A stretch of DNA of 64,000 nucleotides from Euwallacea fornicatus (GCF_040115645.1 NC_089542.1:7068001-7132000); one strand, 5' to 3'. Shown: positions 1 through 13,073, counted from the first letter of the stretch. The notes: generated from the letters alone by a model not told the origin. Program-made: numbers and translations.

Positions 1-1490
1 CTTTCCAAAAAAAAAAACAAATACACTTATTTATCTAAAAAATGTTTGAATAGATCTATTATAGATTTTTTTAAAAATAACGCTTTCTCCCCTATTCTTG
101 ACAACATGGTGAATCATAATTTAGCAATAGCACTAACCATTAACATAATGCTACACTGCGATGACAGTACGTGTATGTGAACTAAACGACAGAATTGTAT
201 TGGATTGATTTAATTTGCTTGACACTATGGCGAATGTATGTTATAATGAATGTTTGTAATATGGATTAAGATTTTTATGGAATGTGCAAAATTAGTCAAT
301 AAAGTTAAACGAAGCTGTTTCTTCTTATTTCAATAATTTTGCACATGAATCCAAAGCACCAAAGTTTTTTTTCTATATTTTCCTTTTGCAATTTATACGA
401 AAAATTGCAAGTTTATATCAAAAATTAATTAAATATATCAGTTCATTCTTAATATTAAAACTTGCTATTTTTCGTATTAAACTATGAAGAAAACATTCAC
501 AAAAAGAATAAGCACTATTTACACACTATCTCTCACATCACCCACCCTGGCATGTGTTCATTTATTTCTATAATTTCGAAAAATTGATTAATTTAGCTTA
601 ATATGATTCAGAAATAGTAATTAAAAACAATTCTCAAGAACTAACCTTTTGTATCCTGTATATACAAAATTAAGGAATTTTCGATACGTCTTCATTTTGA
701 TACAAATATGAAGTTGCACCCAAAAAGCCACAGACGAGTGCAATAAGTCATGCAATTTTTGAAGCAGTAATAACACAATATTCTGACATCTATAAAAAAT
801 AAAGTTTACATCTTATTTTGGGGTTCGAGGTTGTTTGCAGTTTCAATCTTCATTATTTCTAAATAAACCATATATAAAAAAATCATACATCAATCATAAA
901 CCAACATTATTATTGACAATGTGGTGAACCGCAAATGGCAATTACCTAAGCTGTACACCAGCCAGTTAAGTTGTACTGGAAATTTTTTGGGGGTCCTTAA
1001 AACTATGAAGTTTTTAGTTAATTATCTCCGTAAATAACTAACTTGTTAACCCTTTTCTAATTAAATCAAACTCAACTCATGCAGGGTGTCCAGATTTTAA
1101 GATTTTTACATTTGACTTCATCTTCAGGTGAGTTGTTTGTCTAAATCCATGTAAGGCGTATTAGGTTTCATATCTAAATAATGGGTTCGGTGGTGATAAT
1201 AAATATCATTTTCTTTCTTTTAAATTTTGAATTATCTGAGCTTTTCAAACAAAATTTGATAAGTACACAGAATAACGGAATACTCTTATAAAGTACTTAT
1301 GCATTCTTTAGCATTAGCAGAGATATGGTGGTTTCTGTGATTTATTATCCTTGAGCCAGTTTTAGTTGGGTTGTGAATATAAATTGTAGATATATGACAA
1401 ATATCATATAATATAGGTTCCCTGCTATTAAAATAAACATAATCTAATGAAAATATGAAAACGTTCAAGTAAGGCAACATAGTTTTTTCA
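1..1490. other. AT-rich intergenic DNA, no gene seen
   Basis: No open frame here looks like a conserved protein and no exon with credible splice sites was found. A loosely repeated phrase, roughly TTGACA-nn-ATGGTGAA, occurs near 98, 220 and 912, and may mark fragments of one old repeat. A short TGCAGGGTGTCC near 1080 resembles the palindrome termini described elsewhere in the window but has no visible partner. Confidence 0.5.
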
Positions 1491-1587
1491 ATTTTATTTT
1501 TTGATTCCAAATTTTAATTAGATTTTTAAACGTAAAATACCAAATTAGTCCGATAAATCAGCTTTCCCAGTCATGTTGACCACACTT

Positions 1588-2098
1588 CTAAGCAAATACC
1601 ACTTGAGGTCCATCTTCTTTACGAACGTAAACCCTGTGAGTACCCCGTTTCCACCATTGCGTTTGCTTGGGATGAGTAAAAATCGTTTTTACCACGTATT
1701 TGTATTCGATGCTTGGTGCTGATTCTTGCCGCAAACGATTACTTATTTGAATACCTAGAAAAACATATAATACCTAATAATATGTATGCCGGGGAAGACA
1801 TTAATAAGATTTAAAAATGTGTTTGGCGTAAGGGGCACTAGTTGTGTCTTCGGTGAATATCAAGATTTCCATACAAAGATTATACAATAATAATTAATAT
1901 AAAAAGTGAACTGACGTTACCACAATTCATTATTTCTTAATGTGAGTGTCAGTATTAAAAGTCTACAGAAAAATGGCCTTTTGTTTCTAAAACTTACCAA
2001 AACCCCAATTATTACTTACCATTACTTTGCAATCTACAAGTGGCTTGAACCCACAAAAATACCCACATAACAAAAGCACGAATGCATGATGTCTTCAT
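1588..2098 (-). CDS. Small secreted protein, two exons, family unknown
   Basis: Two minus-strand exons join cleanly: 2020-2098 (donor GTAAGT) and 1588-1754 (acceptor TTCTAG). They give 81 residues. The first 20 or so (MKTSCIRAFVMWVFLWVQA) look like a signal peptide with a short hydrophobic core. The rest is basic, polar and rich in aromatic residues (a QWWKRG stretch, then RVYVRK), and it has one Cys close to the predicted cleavage point, so no disulfide scaffold is evident. A canonical AATAAA on the minus strand at 1493-1498 sits about 90 nt past the stop codon. The frame stays open upstream of the chosen ATG as far as 2284, but this ATG is preferred because it starts the signal-like sequence. 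I do not recognise the family; a peptide hormone, an immune peptide or a cuticle-associated peptide are all open. Confidence 0.55.
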
Positions 2099-2545
2099 CG
2101 TGAGAAACGTAATAGCAGGAAGTAAACGCGCTGTGGTAATGCCGTTAACCACCAGCGGCAACAATTTGTGTATGTGGAACTTTCCTCGGACAATGTAATT
2201 AAAGCAAAAGAAGAGTCTAATTTCTGGTTGTTCTGGGAATGATCGACGGTCAACAGATTGTCGTTCGAGAACCGCGGGCTTCACAATCGAAATACTTTAT
2301 GTTGATGTTAAATTCGACGCCAATTATGAAGTAGATTCATATTTTAAATATATCATGATGGTTAGATTTTATAGTTCAAAACGAGGTAATAAATTGATTA
2401 TTGGGTAGGGAACTCTGCACTGTTAGAAATAAGTGAACACTGACCTGGAATGTGACACCAAAAAGTGCGAATATATATACATATAATAAGTACACGTACA
2501 TATTCCGGGGGTGATTTTGAGGCGAAAACAAAACATTCTTCTATA
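2099..2545. other. 5' flank of the small secreted gene
   Basis: About 450 bp of AT-rich DNA between the small secreted gene and the palindromic element to its right. It should hold the promoter and any 5' untranslated exon, but no specific site is clear. Confidence 0.35.
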
Positions 2546-3749
2546 TACAGGGTGTCCTCGAATTACGTGGCCAAAATAATACCGCAGATTGTTTGAGTGA
2601 AAATAAGTCGCTTTAACTAAACTTCCCTCAGTCCAAAAGTTGATAATTATGGAGCTACAGGGTGTTAAAGTTGAAAAAAAAATCAAATTTTCTTTAATAT
2701 CTTTCGATTTCTTTGAGTTAATTTCACGAAATTTCATATTTGAGGGTGTATTAGGATACGAAATTCAAATTTATTAACGATTTAGTTGTTTCTTCTAGGG
2801 GGCGCCACAAACGACCATTAGGACACATTTAAATCTCTGTAACTTTTTCGTGCCACGGTGTATATTATTTTGGTATTTAAAAACCTTTTTCCCTACCTTT
2901 TATACTTAGAAAAGGTATACTTTATTGACGTCGCTAGAAGCAACGGTTTTGGAGAAAAATGCATCTAAGCCTGATGATGCATGCAAATTACCTTAAAATT
3001 ATTTTCCGTTAAAAAAAATTAAGTTTTTCAAAAATAATTATTAGTAAAGGTATAACAATAAGTTTTCAAAATCAGATATTATTTTGACTATTACAACGGC
3101 AAAGTCCATAAACTAACAGCATATCCACCATTTCAGAATAAGTGAATTTATTGGCCATACTTATGGATATTTACAGGAACAAGAAGCGAAACTGACAAGA
3201 AAAACTGAGGGCTAAATAAAAAAACTGACATTTGAGAAACAAATTCAAGTGTTAAAATGTCAATTAAAAACATAGCCAACTGAGTTATTTACTTAAAAGC
3301 ACTAACGCAAATATGCAGCGCATTAGAATTATGCGTTTTTCTCCAAAACCGTTGCTTCTAGCGACGTCAATAAAGTATACCTTTTCTAAGTATAAAAGGT
3401 AGGGAAAAAGGTTTTTAAATACCAAAATAATATACACCGTGGCACGAAAAAGTTACAGAGATTTAAATGTGTCCTAATGGTCGTTTGTGGCGCCCCCTAG
3501 AAGAAACAACTAAATCGTTAATAAATTTGAATTTCGTATCCTAATACAACCTCAAATATGAAATTTCGTGAAATTAACTCAAAGAAATCGAAAGATATTA
3601 AAGAAAATGTGATTTTTTTTTCAACTTTAACACCCTGTAGCTCCATAATTATCAACTTTTGGACTGAGGGAAGTTTAGTTAAATCGACTTATTTTCACTC
3701 AAACAATCTGCGGTATTATTTTGGCCACGTAATTCGAGGACACCCTGTA
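2546..3749. repeat. Palindromic non-autonomous element with ~415 bp inverted arms
   Basis: The element begins TACAGGGTGTCCTCG and ends with its reverse complement; TA dinucleotides flank both ends (2544-2545 and 3750-3751), as expected for a Tc1/mariner-type TA target duplication. The left arm (2546 to about 2963) and right arm (about 3331 to 3749) are nearly identical in inverted orientation, with only scattered mismatches. The middle of about 367 bp is unique. Two mirror-image open frames, one per arm, encode almost the same roughly 60-residue peptide; this follows from arm identity and does not indicate a gene. No transposase frame is present. Confidence 0.88.
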
Positions 3750-5130
3750 TATGATCTAAATTCTCTCCCACCTCGCAATGTTCACTCAAACCTAAGAGGA
3801 AAAATTTATATTTTATACTTTTTTTATTTCGAAAACGATCAAATAAAAAATCAAGAGGTAAGAAAGTATTAAAAATAAACAGGCTTTCCATTGGATATTT
3901 TTTTATAATAAAAAAATAAAAAAATGTAATTGTTTGGACGAAAAATATCTTTGCGGTCATTTGTTTCTAGACAAAAGAGAAACCTAATAAAATGTGGAAA
4001 AAAGTGGTCTCTGAGCAATAGTAGCAATACATCGTAGCAAATTTAGCTTTCATGGTTTTCCAATTTGAGGAAAAAAAACAATTTTTCCCTATATATAATA
4101 TATATCACATAAGACAATTACAAAAGTAGGGAATTAAGGGTAAATAATGCAACATTATCACTAGAAGGCTTTATTTATTTATTGAATTAAAATTAAAAAA
4201 ATCATAAGTACCTATTCTTATAATTGTTCAAGTCATTTAGGCCTGGTTGTTCAGGTTGATTGAGCAATGTCTGTCCCAGTTTACATATACGTAAAAGTGA
4301 GCGCAATTGAAGAGCAACAAAGTAAAATGCAGTAAACCTATAGGCCTGTTTCAGCATGGTCGCAAACCAATACCAGATTGTCAGAAAGAGTTGGAAATAT
4401 AACAGTCGGGACTTCTCGCACGTATTTCTGTCAGTTTCTGACTATCCGAAATTGGCTTTCTACCCTGTTAGAATGAAGGTAATAGTACACATATGGTTCT
4501 CAGGGAAGGTTGTTGATTTAACGCAGTTTACTCAGCAAATTCATTTCTCATAGACTTTCAAAATTAAGCGACTTTTAGTCTTTGCTTTAAATATTAGAAT
4601 ATGGTTTTACATGCATATTACTCACTTGTACTCAACTGACGGCACGTCAATATTTTGTAACGAATAAAATTAAAATTCCACTTTGAAGGTGCTATTACGT
4701 CCGTGTTGGCTCAATTTGGCGGGAACAACCTGATCTCAAAGTCTAAAATACTAGCACGTTAAGTATGTCTAAAAGTCTAAAATAATGGCCTACATGTTAT
4801 GTTACAAAATGCTAAATGAAGCGCAAGGAACGTCCAAAAATAATATCTCATTAGTAACAATTCCAGATCGGGTGAAAACAAATTAATCTACCATAAGTTA
4901 CAAACTAAAGTCTGTGGAATTAGAGTATGGTACAGCGCTAGTATTCACAAAGTATGTTGGTCTAATCAATTGTAATCAGCGCATTTGAGTCACCAAAGGT
5001 CAATTAGTTTGTCCGTGTCGGGTAACATTCGCTACAAAAAATACAATCGATTATGTTTTGATGTAAGAAGAACGTTCAGTCCTATTTAATGAGAATTACC
5101 TCAAGAAACATATAAAATAATCGTCTTGTT
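3750..5130. other. Intergenic DNA, no feature recognised
   Basis: AT-rich sequence between the palindromic element and the 3' end of the RBM45-type gene. No exon, RNA gene or transposon end could be supported. The lone plus-strand frame at 4356-4553 has no recognisable content. Confidence 0.4.
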
Positions 5131-5330
5131 AGTTTTATTTATTATTGTCTTTAAAAACAATCTCTGTTTCGTTGAGTCCTCAGTCAGCATTCAATTTTAT
5201 CATCAGTAAACAACAAAATTATTGCCGAAACTTACCTCTCTGGTTCAGATACTTAACCATAACTTTCACAGACGTGAAATAAAGTAAAGCTAAGAGAGAA
5301 ACATGCATGTTAAATAATACCTTACCCACT

Positions 5331-8091
5331 TTAAATGTCGTCATTTGTTTTGAACCTCTTCCTTTGCTCTTCCGCCACCATTACCTTCAACCGGACCCCA
5401 TTTATGTCAGCTCCATGAAGGGTCTGAAGTAAATTTGTTTTAGTAACATACAGTAAAATGATTAATTAGTTCTACTTTTTATTTTCTTTCACTTTTTGTG
5501 AATTTAATAATGAATGAAACATCTACGCTTCCAGTCCAAAATTGCAAATTTTTATAATGTCGAAAACATTAATTACGTGACAAGCATACATAATGAGTTG
5601 TGCTTAATAGTACACACAGCAATGTATATTTTTAAAAAAATAGTGCAAAATACTGTATTAATAAAAGAAATGATTATTCAAGTAGGTTCATTTTTTATTC
5701 ACCTTAATGGCTTGGTCACACGAACTCCAATCCGTATATTTCGCATATCCGCAGTTCTTATTGGCCAACAGGTACGCCCCTATGAGATTTCCAAACCGGC
5801 AAAACACATCTCGAAGCACTGTGTTCGGTAAAGGTGTGGTGCATACAATAAAACATCTATAATAAGAATATTTTATGTTCCGTTAAAAAATCATAAAAAA
5901 GTTCTCTTACCTAGCAACGCACTCTTCGTCGATCCCCGCCAAAGGCTTGGGATCGGGTAAATTCACGTTGCATTGTATTTGAGAATTTGTATCAGAGATT
6001 CCTCCCAAATTTAATATTGCAGCTATATATTAATGAAATTATTAATTTTATAACTGATGAAAAACTAGAAACTCTTACAAGTATTCAATCCAGCTGCCTG
6101 TATAAGGCTAGAAGCTTGCGCGATGGTTTCAGCAATGTGCATCAAATCTTTTCGTTTATCTGGACCCTCTCTAGGAGACTGACTATTGCCCTCCAAAATA
6201 GGCTTAACAATTAGACGGAACCCTGGCGGATATTCAAATCCGTGCAATTTTTCCTTGGCATGCGCCGCCCATTGAGGAGAAGTGTAAACTACCTCTCCAA
6301 CTGCCCTCGTCGGACGCATATGACCACCCTGGTATCGTACTTGACAATAATCCAAACCTACTCAAAACAATGACAAATATCCAACAACTGCAAATCAAAA
6401 AACTCACACACACCTGGAACAATGTCAAACAATTTCCACATTTGATCCTGGTTAATATCAGGACTGGCGATAACGTTTAACCTTGTATAACCTTCATTTA
6501 CCCCTGAAGAACCTGCTATGGGGGAAGACAAGGTTAAGGGACTAAAGCTGCTGAAACTGTTGTTTCTTGATGGGGTTGGCAATAAACTTGAGTTTGCAAA
6601 AAAGTCTTTAGGTTCCCCTCTACGCGAAAAGGAATCATAACTTTTAGGCTCTGCAAAGACTGCTTTGTATTTGCGGTCGCACTCTTCAAAGGCACGGGCG
6701 GCGTCGGAAAATCTTTTTTTATTAGAAGCGTAAGGTTAGTTTGGTCTCAACTACCTTTATAAACCCACATACCTATAATACTTAACAAAAGCAATTCCCT
6801 TGCTTTCCCTAGTCTGCTTATCCTTTACGACACTGACGTATTCCAACTCACCATACTGTTTGAACTCATCATGCAAGTCGTCATCTGTCATATGTTTGGG
6901 GCAAACTATAAACAACCTCTGCATTTTTTCTGCTTCATTGGAATCACGTTTTGAACCTTGCTCTCGACTGGTTTATAACCACAATTACTAACAAATGAAA
7001 CAAATTCAAACAAAACTTTTACCTTGCAGCAATTAGAACTTTTATCCTTCGCCCATTGTTATTTAGAATTGCCCCATTCATGGTTTCTAAAGCATTGGCG
7101 GCCTCAGAGGTTTTTGAGTATTTGATATAAGTGATTCCTTAAAAAAATTATTGTTGGGTCAAGTCCAAGTCTCCAGGAATAAATTTTGATATGTGATGTA
7201 GCAATTATGGGTAAAATCTTAGGACTTTTGCTCTGACTTTTACTCAAAAACTAGGAAGACAAAACTACATATCTGAAAACTGAGGATTTGAGATTTTGTG
7301 TAAAACCTCTTTTTTTCATTTTTTTTCTCCCATTTATTTGATGAACAGACTACTAAAAGCTGATACAACTAAGTACTATAAATGTTGGGATATATGATTA
7401 GGCCTCTAGATACATAGGCACTTAATTAATACATAAAACACCCCTTTGTACCAAATTCACTATGTAATGTAGTATTTGAAAAGAGAAATAAAGAACCATA
7501 GGAAGAAGAAGTAAATAAAAATTGTGATTCAGCTAAATACACAGATTATAACATTCAAAATAACTCAGTTTGTTTTTGAGATCTGCAAGTAAATAAAATA
7601 ATATTACTTACAAAAATTAAAAATACAAGCTGCCCAAGATTTATAAAACTCAGGTATTTTTTAGTTATAGGGTAGCAACATAAAAAAGTTTTCAAACTTA
7701 ATTTTTTTTTAATTTTTAAACTTCCAAAATGTCTCAAAACAAATTTTTGTATCTATTTTTTGATTTAGTTTGTAATTGAATGTTGACACTGTAGAACTTG
7801 GCCAGTCAATATTGTTCATCCTAGTGAGGCATAATGAGAGTGTCACAAACTTGAAATACTTAACTCAATTTTTCACAAAATGGATTGATCTAAACTAAAT
7901 ACACTAATAAATATACCTTTATATTCTCCAGTGTTTTTATCATTTACCATCCAGATTTCATCAATTTGGCCGAATTCATGGAAATGAGTCCTATAGTCTT
8001 GTTCAGTCAGGCTCTTGGGCCCCACAATAAAGAGACGGGACAATGGAGGATCGTCCAAGCTCGATCCAATGGAATTGCGTTTATACTCCAT
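5331..8091 (-). CDS. RBM45: RNA-binding protein 45 homologue, four RRM-type domains, eight exons
   Basis: Minus-strand exons 7917-8091, 7023-7137, 6773-6967, 6414-6712, 6079-6357, 5911-6022, 5703-5856 and 5331-5423 all have GT-AG borders and compatible phases. They give 1422 nt and 473 aa, close to vertebrate RBM45 (about 476). RRM1 starts at LFIVG (about residue 19) with RNP1 KGITYIKY; RRM2 starts at RLFIV (about 115) with RNP1 SKGIAFVKY; a divergent RRM3 region starts near TRLNVIA (about 238); RRM4 starts at CFIV (about 392) and includes FCRFGNLIGAYL and CGYAKY. The family (also called DRB1) binds GAC-type RNA motifs, works in the nucleus and self-associates through the region before RRM3. 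A Ser-rich linker precedes RRM3. A minus-strand AATAAA lies at 5134-5139. The first intron (779 bp) is by far the longest. No defects seen; the identification is firm from domain order and exon-by-exon similarity. Confidence 0.93.
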
Positions 8092-8989
8092 TCTAAGAGT
8101 CTTGGTATTAAGTTTTAGTAATAGTTTTTAATTAAATGTAAATTATTTAATTAAAATAAGAATTTTGTAACACAACTACAAATCATAAAAAAGGATGCGT
8201 CGCCATTTTTAATTTGACGAATGACAAATTATTAATTGTCAATGATTATTTGATTGTCAATAACAAATCAGTATAAAGACGGAAATATGGCAACGTCGAG
8301 ATGAGTGCAGTGATTTGTTATATGCAACAATATTATTACTATTAAATATTGAAGTTAAAACAGTTTTACAGTAAAAAAGTTCTTGTTAATATATTATGGT
8401 TTGTAGAAAATAAATTTTAAATAAAACTTGAACAATTAGCAATCCATGAAATTTACGATAATAGATTTTCTTTATTTTAATTAATCCATCAATTATTAAT
8501 TTTATTAATTACAATTAAATTATCATACATGCAAATAATTAATTTTAATATCATTAAATCTTAATTTAAATTTATTTTAAACCATAAAAATAACATCGAC
8601 TAGATTTTTAACGGTTCAAGTATCATTCGGTATTTTACATTTCTAATATATTATAACATTCTCTTGTTGAAATACTTCAGTGTAGATCTTCGTAAAGACT
8701 TGATCAGTGGAAGATCAATATCAATGCGGGAAAGAATCAGAAAAGCTTTTTTAAATGGAGGAGAACAATCAAGATCGAGGAGCAAGTGGAAATGTAGAAA
8801 TCAAAGACAGGCAGATGCAATGGAGCAAAAAAGTAACGCACCTAAAAGTGGACATGAACAAGAAAGTAACGTGAAAAAAACCCATAGAGATAACCAAGCA
8901 GAAATTAAAGAAATTACGTTTTTTTCTCCCTGATAGCAAGAAATTCCAAACTAACCATAAAAACAAAATCACCCTCATTAAAACCATCA
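8092..8989. other. Upstream flank of the RBM45 gene, AT-rich
   Basis: The first 200-300 bp should hold the RBM45 promoter. The rest is very AT-rich, with a plus-strand frame at 8664-8933 that is basic and Gln/Lys/Arg-rich but matches nothing I recognise. It may be the degraded 5' side of the LINE fragment that follows. Confidence 0.35.
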
Positions 8990-9250
8990 TCTAACCGCAG
9001 CTGAAATACTAACAGCAACATGGGCTTATTCGGTCAAATCGCATTTGTTGAAGCTTCAAGCAGTGGAAAACATTACCCTTGAAGGGAGCCTTGGCCTTGT
9101 TGTGTCAATAACCGCACGATAAGAAAGGACGTCAGTATCTGACCAATGTAGAATATTATCAAATACTATGCAGTTCTAAGAAGCCGCGGAACATCCAAAT
9201 GAACTATGCGAGAAGGCAAGAAACTCGAACCACAAGAGGTCAAGACATTA
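8990..9250 (+). mobile_element. Fragment of a jockey/I-type LINE reverse transcriptase (3' part)
   Basis: In one plus-strand frame about 30 residues read like the post-catalytic end of a non-LTR reverse transcriptase: a Trp, then SHLLKLQAVEN and a following Leu. This corresponds to the common W-x-SHL-x-KLQ-x-x-QN pattern. A little further on, in a different frame, comes AAEHPNELCEKARN, which resembles the usual downstream HPN-type segment of the same proteins. The frame is broken several times, so this is an old relic. Its limits are not clear, and the sequence up to about 9.7 kb may belong to the same element. Confidence 0.42.
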
Positions 9251-10817
9251 ATTTTTAGAGCAACGAATAATCAAGAGATTAGCCTATCCACAAAGAAGAG
9301 TCATTTGACGACTCACCTCCTGACAATAAATCTTTCGAGACCGAGGAAATTTATTCGAAAAATCTGAGTGTAACAAATCCCCACCTAAATAGTGCGTATT
9401 AGTTCTGACTTTATTCCCAGAATCCCCCATTAGGGGGATCACTTTTCCCCACAATTACAAACAAGACATCCTTCTCTTGGAATAGGGAACAAAAAGAGCC
9501 ACATAACTTTCTGGTGTTTAGACTTCCTTATACCCAACCGACAACCCGTAAGGGAGATAATTGACGAAGTAAGAAACATCCTGGAGCACATAAAAACGTC
9601 GAAATGCCACCCGTCGGTGGAAGAGTTTTAAATAGGACCAGAGAAATCCTTTTGATTTACACTTAAACACTTAGAAGTTAATTTAAATTAAAGAGGGGGT
9701 GAATTGTCTTGAAGACGGCCGGTCCAGGTCTGTAATGATAGTTACCGTTAGACTGTTATCGGAAAGCAGAAGATCTTGCTAAAGATATGGGCGCGGCAAG
9801 TAGACTAACTCATCGGGTTGTGATGGCTGAAAAGGATCTCACTTTCATAAGCAGACGATTCTCAAGCAACTCAAGGTGTAGTTAAGGGTGTATTATGTTC
9901 CATTTACCATCGCCGGACCATTTTAGACCTGGTGCTGAATGGAAAAGGTTCGGCGAAAATCTGGGGATAAGATCCCTCTCTTTGTACCGAGTAGAGAAAG
10001 AGTACATCTTACTGATTAGAGATGGAAGCGTCGCCTTTTACAAGGGAATTCTCTAGTGCAAGTGGGGTTTATTTTAACTATAGAGCACGCGTGTGATGTA
10101 TACATCACGCGCGTACCAACCTTTGGAAACATCGTTGGCCCATTGGAGAATGTTCGTTTTAGTGCACTGCTGATCTGGATGAAAAATACATTTTTAATAG
10201 GCACTATTCCTGTGCAAGAGACTTCATTGGAATGTAAATTTATTTATTTAGTTTTTTTTTACTATCACTTACCATCAATGAAAGGAGTAACTAACGTGCA
10301 GGTTTCAGCTTTAGAGTTATCTTCAGCAGTATGTATTACCTATATTGATGTTTAAACATGAGATGGCGCCACGTGCCTATTTCTCTTTCTCCACTCCTCC
10401 GATTTTCGAAATACCGAAAAAGCAGAAAACAAAGTTTTACTTTTTATTAATTGAAAATATTTTGGCTCATTAATTCGAAATGTTCCTCTTTAATATTCTA
10501 AGGCCAAGCACAATTTGCTGCGTTAACCCTTTGCAGTTGTGTTGATATTTAAAAAAAACTGCAGTCAACTTGGAAGTATTTTTTCTTTTTAATCAAAATG
10601 AAAATATTTTTGTTCAGACATACAACCTAATTTACTGGCCTAGTAGGTAAAATTAAAAAATACACAATTTTTTCTTTTATTCGAACCCTTAAACAGTGAA
10701 TAATTATTGTAGATGGTGTTTGAAAACATGTATCAGCATATGAAGGGTGTTTCCTTGACTTATCGTAAGCAAAAAAGGGCTTAATAACAAAAGCCCGTAA
10801 AGGCACCATTTTAGAAA
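9251..10817. other. Unassigned, possibly decayed retroelement DNA
   Basis: From 9.25 to about 10.1 kb the base composition is less AT-biased than its surroundings and it reads like old coding DNA, but every frame is broken and no domain can be named. From 10.2 to 10.8 kb it is ordinary AT-rich spacer. Confidence 0.3.
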
Positions 10818-11296
10818 TACAGGATGTTAAAAATTAAGATTTTTCTTAGTTTGTATATGAAATACAAAACTGTGCTTTTGGACACATATCATCGTTAATA
10901 TTAGCTACTTTTGAGGGCTAATTTAATTTTCTTTTAGGCCAGAGACGGAGATTTTAAGGTTTATTTAAAGTTTTTTTGCCCCTAATTTCTATGCCACTGG
11001 AACAATTAGCATTTTAAAACTACATTTTTAACCGTCAATGTTTTCAACACAAAAAAATACTCTTGGTTAAAAACTCTAAAACGAACCGTATGTCATTTGT
11101 TCCAGTGGCCAGAAATCGGAAGCAAAAAATCTCACATAAACCTTAAAATCTCCGCTTTTGATCTCTGGAAAAAAAATGCGCTTAAGAATAGCTAATATTC
11201 ATGCTAATGTATATACAAAAACTCAGTTCTGTACTTCAAACGTTGATTGAAATATCGTCAAAAAACTGAATAAACATTTATTTTTAACACTCTGTA
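10818..11296. repeat. Short palindromic element with TACAGGATGTTAAAAA ends
   Basis: The left end TACAGGATGTTAAAAA pairs with the right end TTTTTAACACTCTGTA. The arms remain alignable through matching segments such as CCAGAGACGGAGATTTTAAGG (near 10940), whose counterpart lies near 11140, and TATGCCACTGGAACAA (near 10990), whose counterpart lies near 11100. The arms diverge far more than those of the copy at 2.5-3.7 kb, so this is an older insertion. It has no coding content. Confidence 0.75.
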
Positions 11297-11925
11297 TCTC
11301 GAAAACAGAACTTTGCGGACCCATGTTAATTTATTTATAAAAACTTTTTCTTAAAATAAGCTAAGGAATTGTGGACAAATGTTTTGAAACAGCCTGTATA
11401 TAGGGTGGGCCACGAGTGACGCCTCGAAATTTCGTGACAAAGCTAAGATAATTTTTAATTCTTTCTTTTTTGGGATGTTTACAGACGCACTAGGACTATA
11501 TTTTTAAATTATTTTCAAAGTATACAGAGTATAGCAAACACATGTAATTAGTAAAAATTGCAATTTTTAAATGTTTAATTAAAAAAATAGTATAAATGTC
11601 CCCTTCGAATATATATGACTGTTTCTCTCCAGCAGAGCATTTTTGCACAAAAATAAGTAATTAATATTAGTCTGAAGAGGTTATTATCTGTGAAATCATA
11701 AATTTAAATAAAACCATTATGAAGCTTTAAAAAAATGCAGTTGTAACAACAATTTAAAATGATTCAGAAGAAAAATTTGGATTTCTTCTTGTTATTGTTA
11801 TTCTATATAGTAATAATGACGTTGCGTTATTGACGATTTGGCATAATACATCGAAATTCAAATTTTGTAGTGATAAAGTCGTACGTGAAGTAAAGTGCTA
11901 AAAAATTAAAAATAGTTGCTGAAAG
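11297..11925. other. Spacer before Tc1-like relic
   Basis: AT-rich. A fragment near 11395 (CCTGTATATAGGGTGGGCC) may be another eroded TACAGGGTG-type end. The left terminus of the Tc1-like relic that follows could not be found. Confidence 0.3.
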
Positions 11926-13073
11926 AAAAGAATAGACATCAAAGCACGTGCGCTTATTGCGGCTTACCACAAGAGTGGTAAAAGCAACCGACAAATTGCT
12001 AGTGAATCGCATTTAGTTCACTGCATCGTTTACTATATTGTAAAAAAAATACCAATAAACTAGTAGTTTTCTAATCAAAGAACGGATTGGAAGACCAAGA
12101 GTAAATACATCTGCAGATGATCGTGCAATGGCAGTGATTAAGAAAAGAAATAGACGTACAACAGCTTCAAAAAGTAGTACAGAAATAAGTACTAAGCGGT
12201 CAAAATCAGTTAATGTTTCTATGGTAAAACATAGCCTAAAGGAATATGAGCTTCGTGGACAAAAAGCTATGGAGATACCCCGACTACGCAATTTGAATAA
12301 ATAGAAACGACTACATTAAGCCCGGGAATACCAACATTGGACGATAGACAACTAGAACAAAGTCCTATTGTCCGATGAGTCGATATTTGAATTGTTCAAT
12401 TCACGAAGACGTGTGTTTGTTCGTAGAACAGTGAGCGAACATGCAAGAGAGAAGTGTCTTCTGCCTACTGTTAAACATGGAAATGATTCAGTAATGATTT
12501 AGGGCTGTTTTGATGGTACAGTTGTGGTTGGCATCGTGAGAATCAAAGGGATTTTGAGAAACGAAAGATACCGCGATATTTTAGAAACTTGTGCCATACC
12601 TTCTGGACTAATACTTTTATATCACAATTTTGTGTGGCAATAAGATAATGACCCAAAACACACCTTCAATTTATGCGAAGAATATTTACACGATTTAGAA
12701 AAGGAGGTATTGCTAAATTAATAGTTTGACCTACTCAGGATCCGGATTTATGTCCAATTCAATTATTGTGGAACGAATTAGACAGAAAAGTCCGCCAATT
12801 CATCTTTACATCAACCAGTGACTTGTTTAATGATTTATAAGCAGGTTAGGACGAAAGAACACCTGAAATCTTGGAAAACCTCATGGCATAGAAACGCCGA
12901 TTATGCGCTGCAATTATTTAATGATGAGGAATACAAAATTTAACTACATGCAGTATTTTTCATTTTTTAATATGTTTTGAGTTAACTAAATTTTTATACA
13001 AGATTAACGAATAAAAAATTATGTCTTTTTATGAATTTTGGTGTCAATTCTGATGAAACAATAGGTGCCGAAA
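11926..13073 (+). pseudogene. Tc1-like transposase relic, DDE type
   Basis: Broken plus-strand frames give, in order: an N-terminal helix-turn-helix piece (RALIAAYHKSGKSNRQIAS, near 11950); a GRPRVNT-type linker near 12090; a first catalytic region LLSDESIFELFNSRRR near 12370; a KHGNDSVMI-G segment near 12480; DNDPKHTFNLCEEYL near 12650; and a NPIxxLWNELDRKV-like segment near 12760. This is the domain order of a Tc1 family DD34E enzyme. There are several stop codons and at least two frameshifts. The right end near 13073, read outward, begins TACACTACCGTTCACACG, a typical Tc1 terminal sequence. The matching left end is missing. Confidence 0.8.

Noticed and set aside
2423..3872. Two nearly identical ~104-residue open frames on opposite strands, looking like a duplicated gene pair
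   Set aside because: Both lie in the inverted arms of one palindromic element; the identity is explained by the repeat, and the peptides are low-complexity.
5987..6214. Plus-strand frames of 60-75 codons within the RBM45 locus
   Set aside because: They are shadows of the minus-strand RRM exons.
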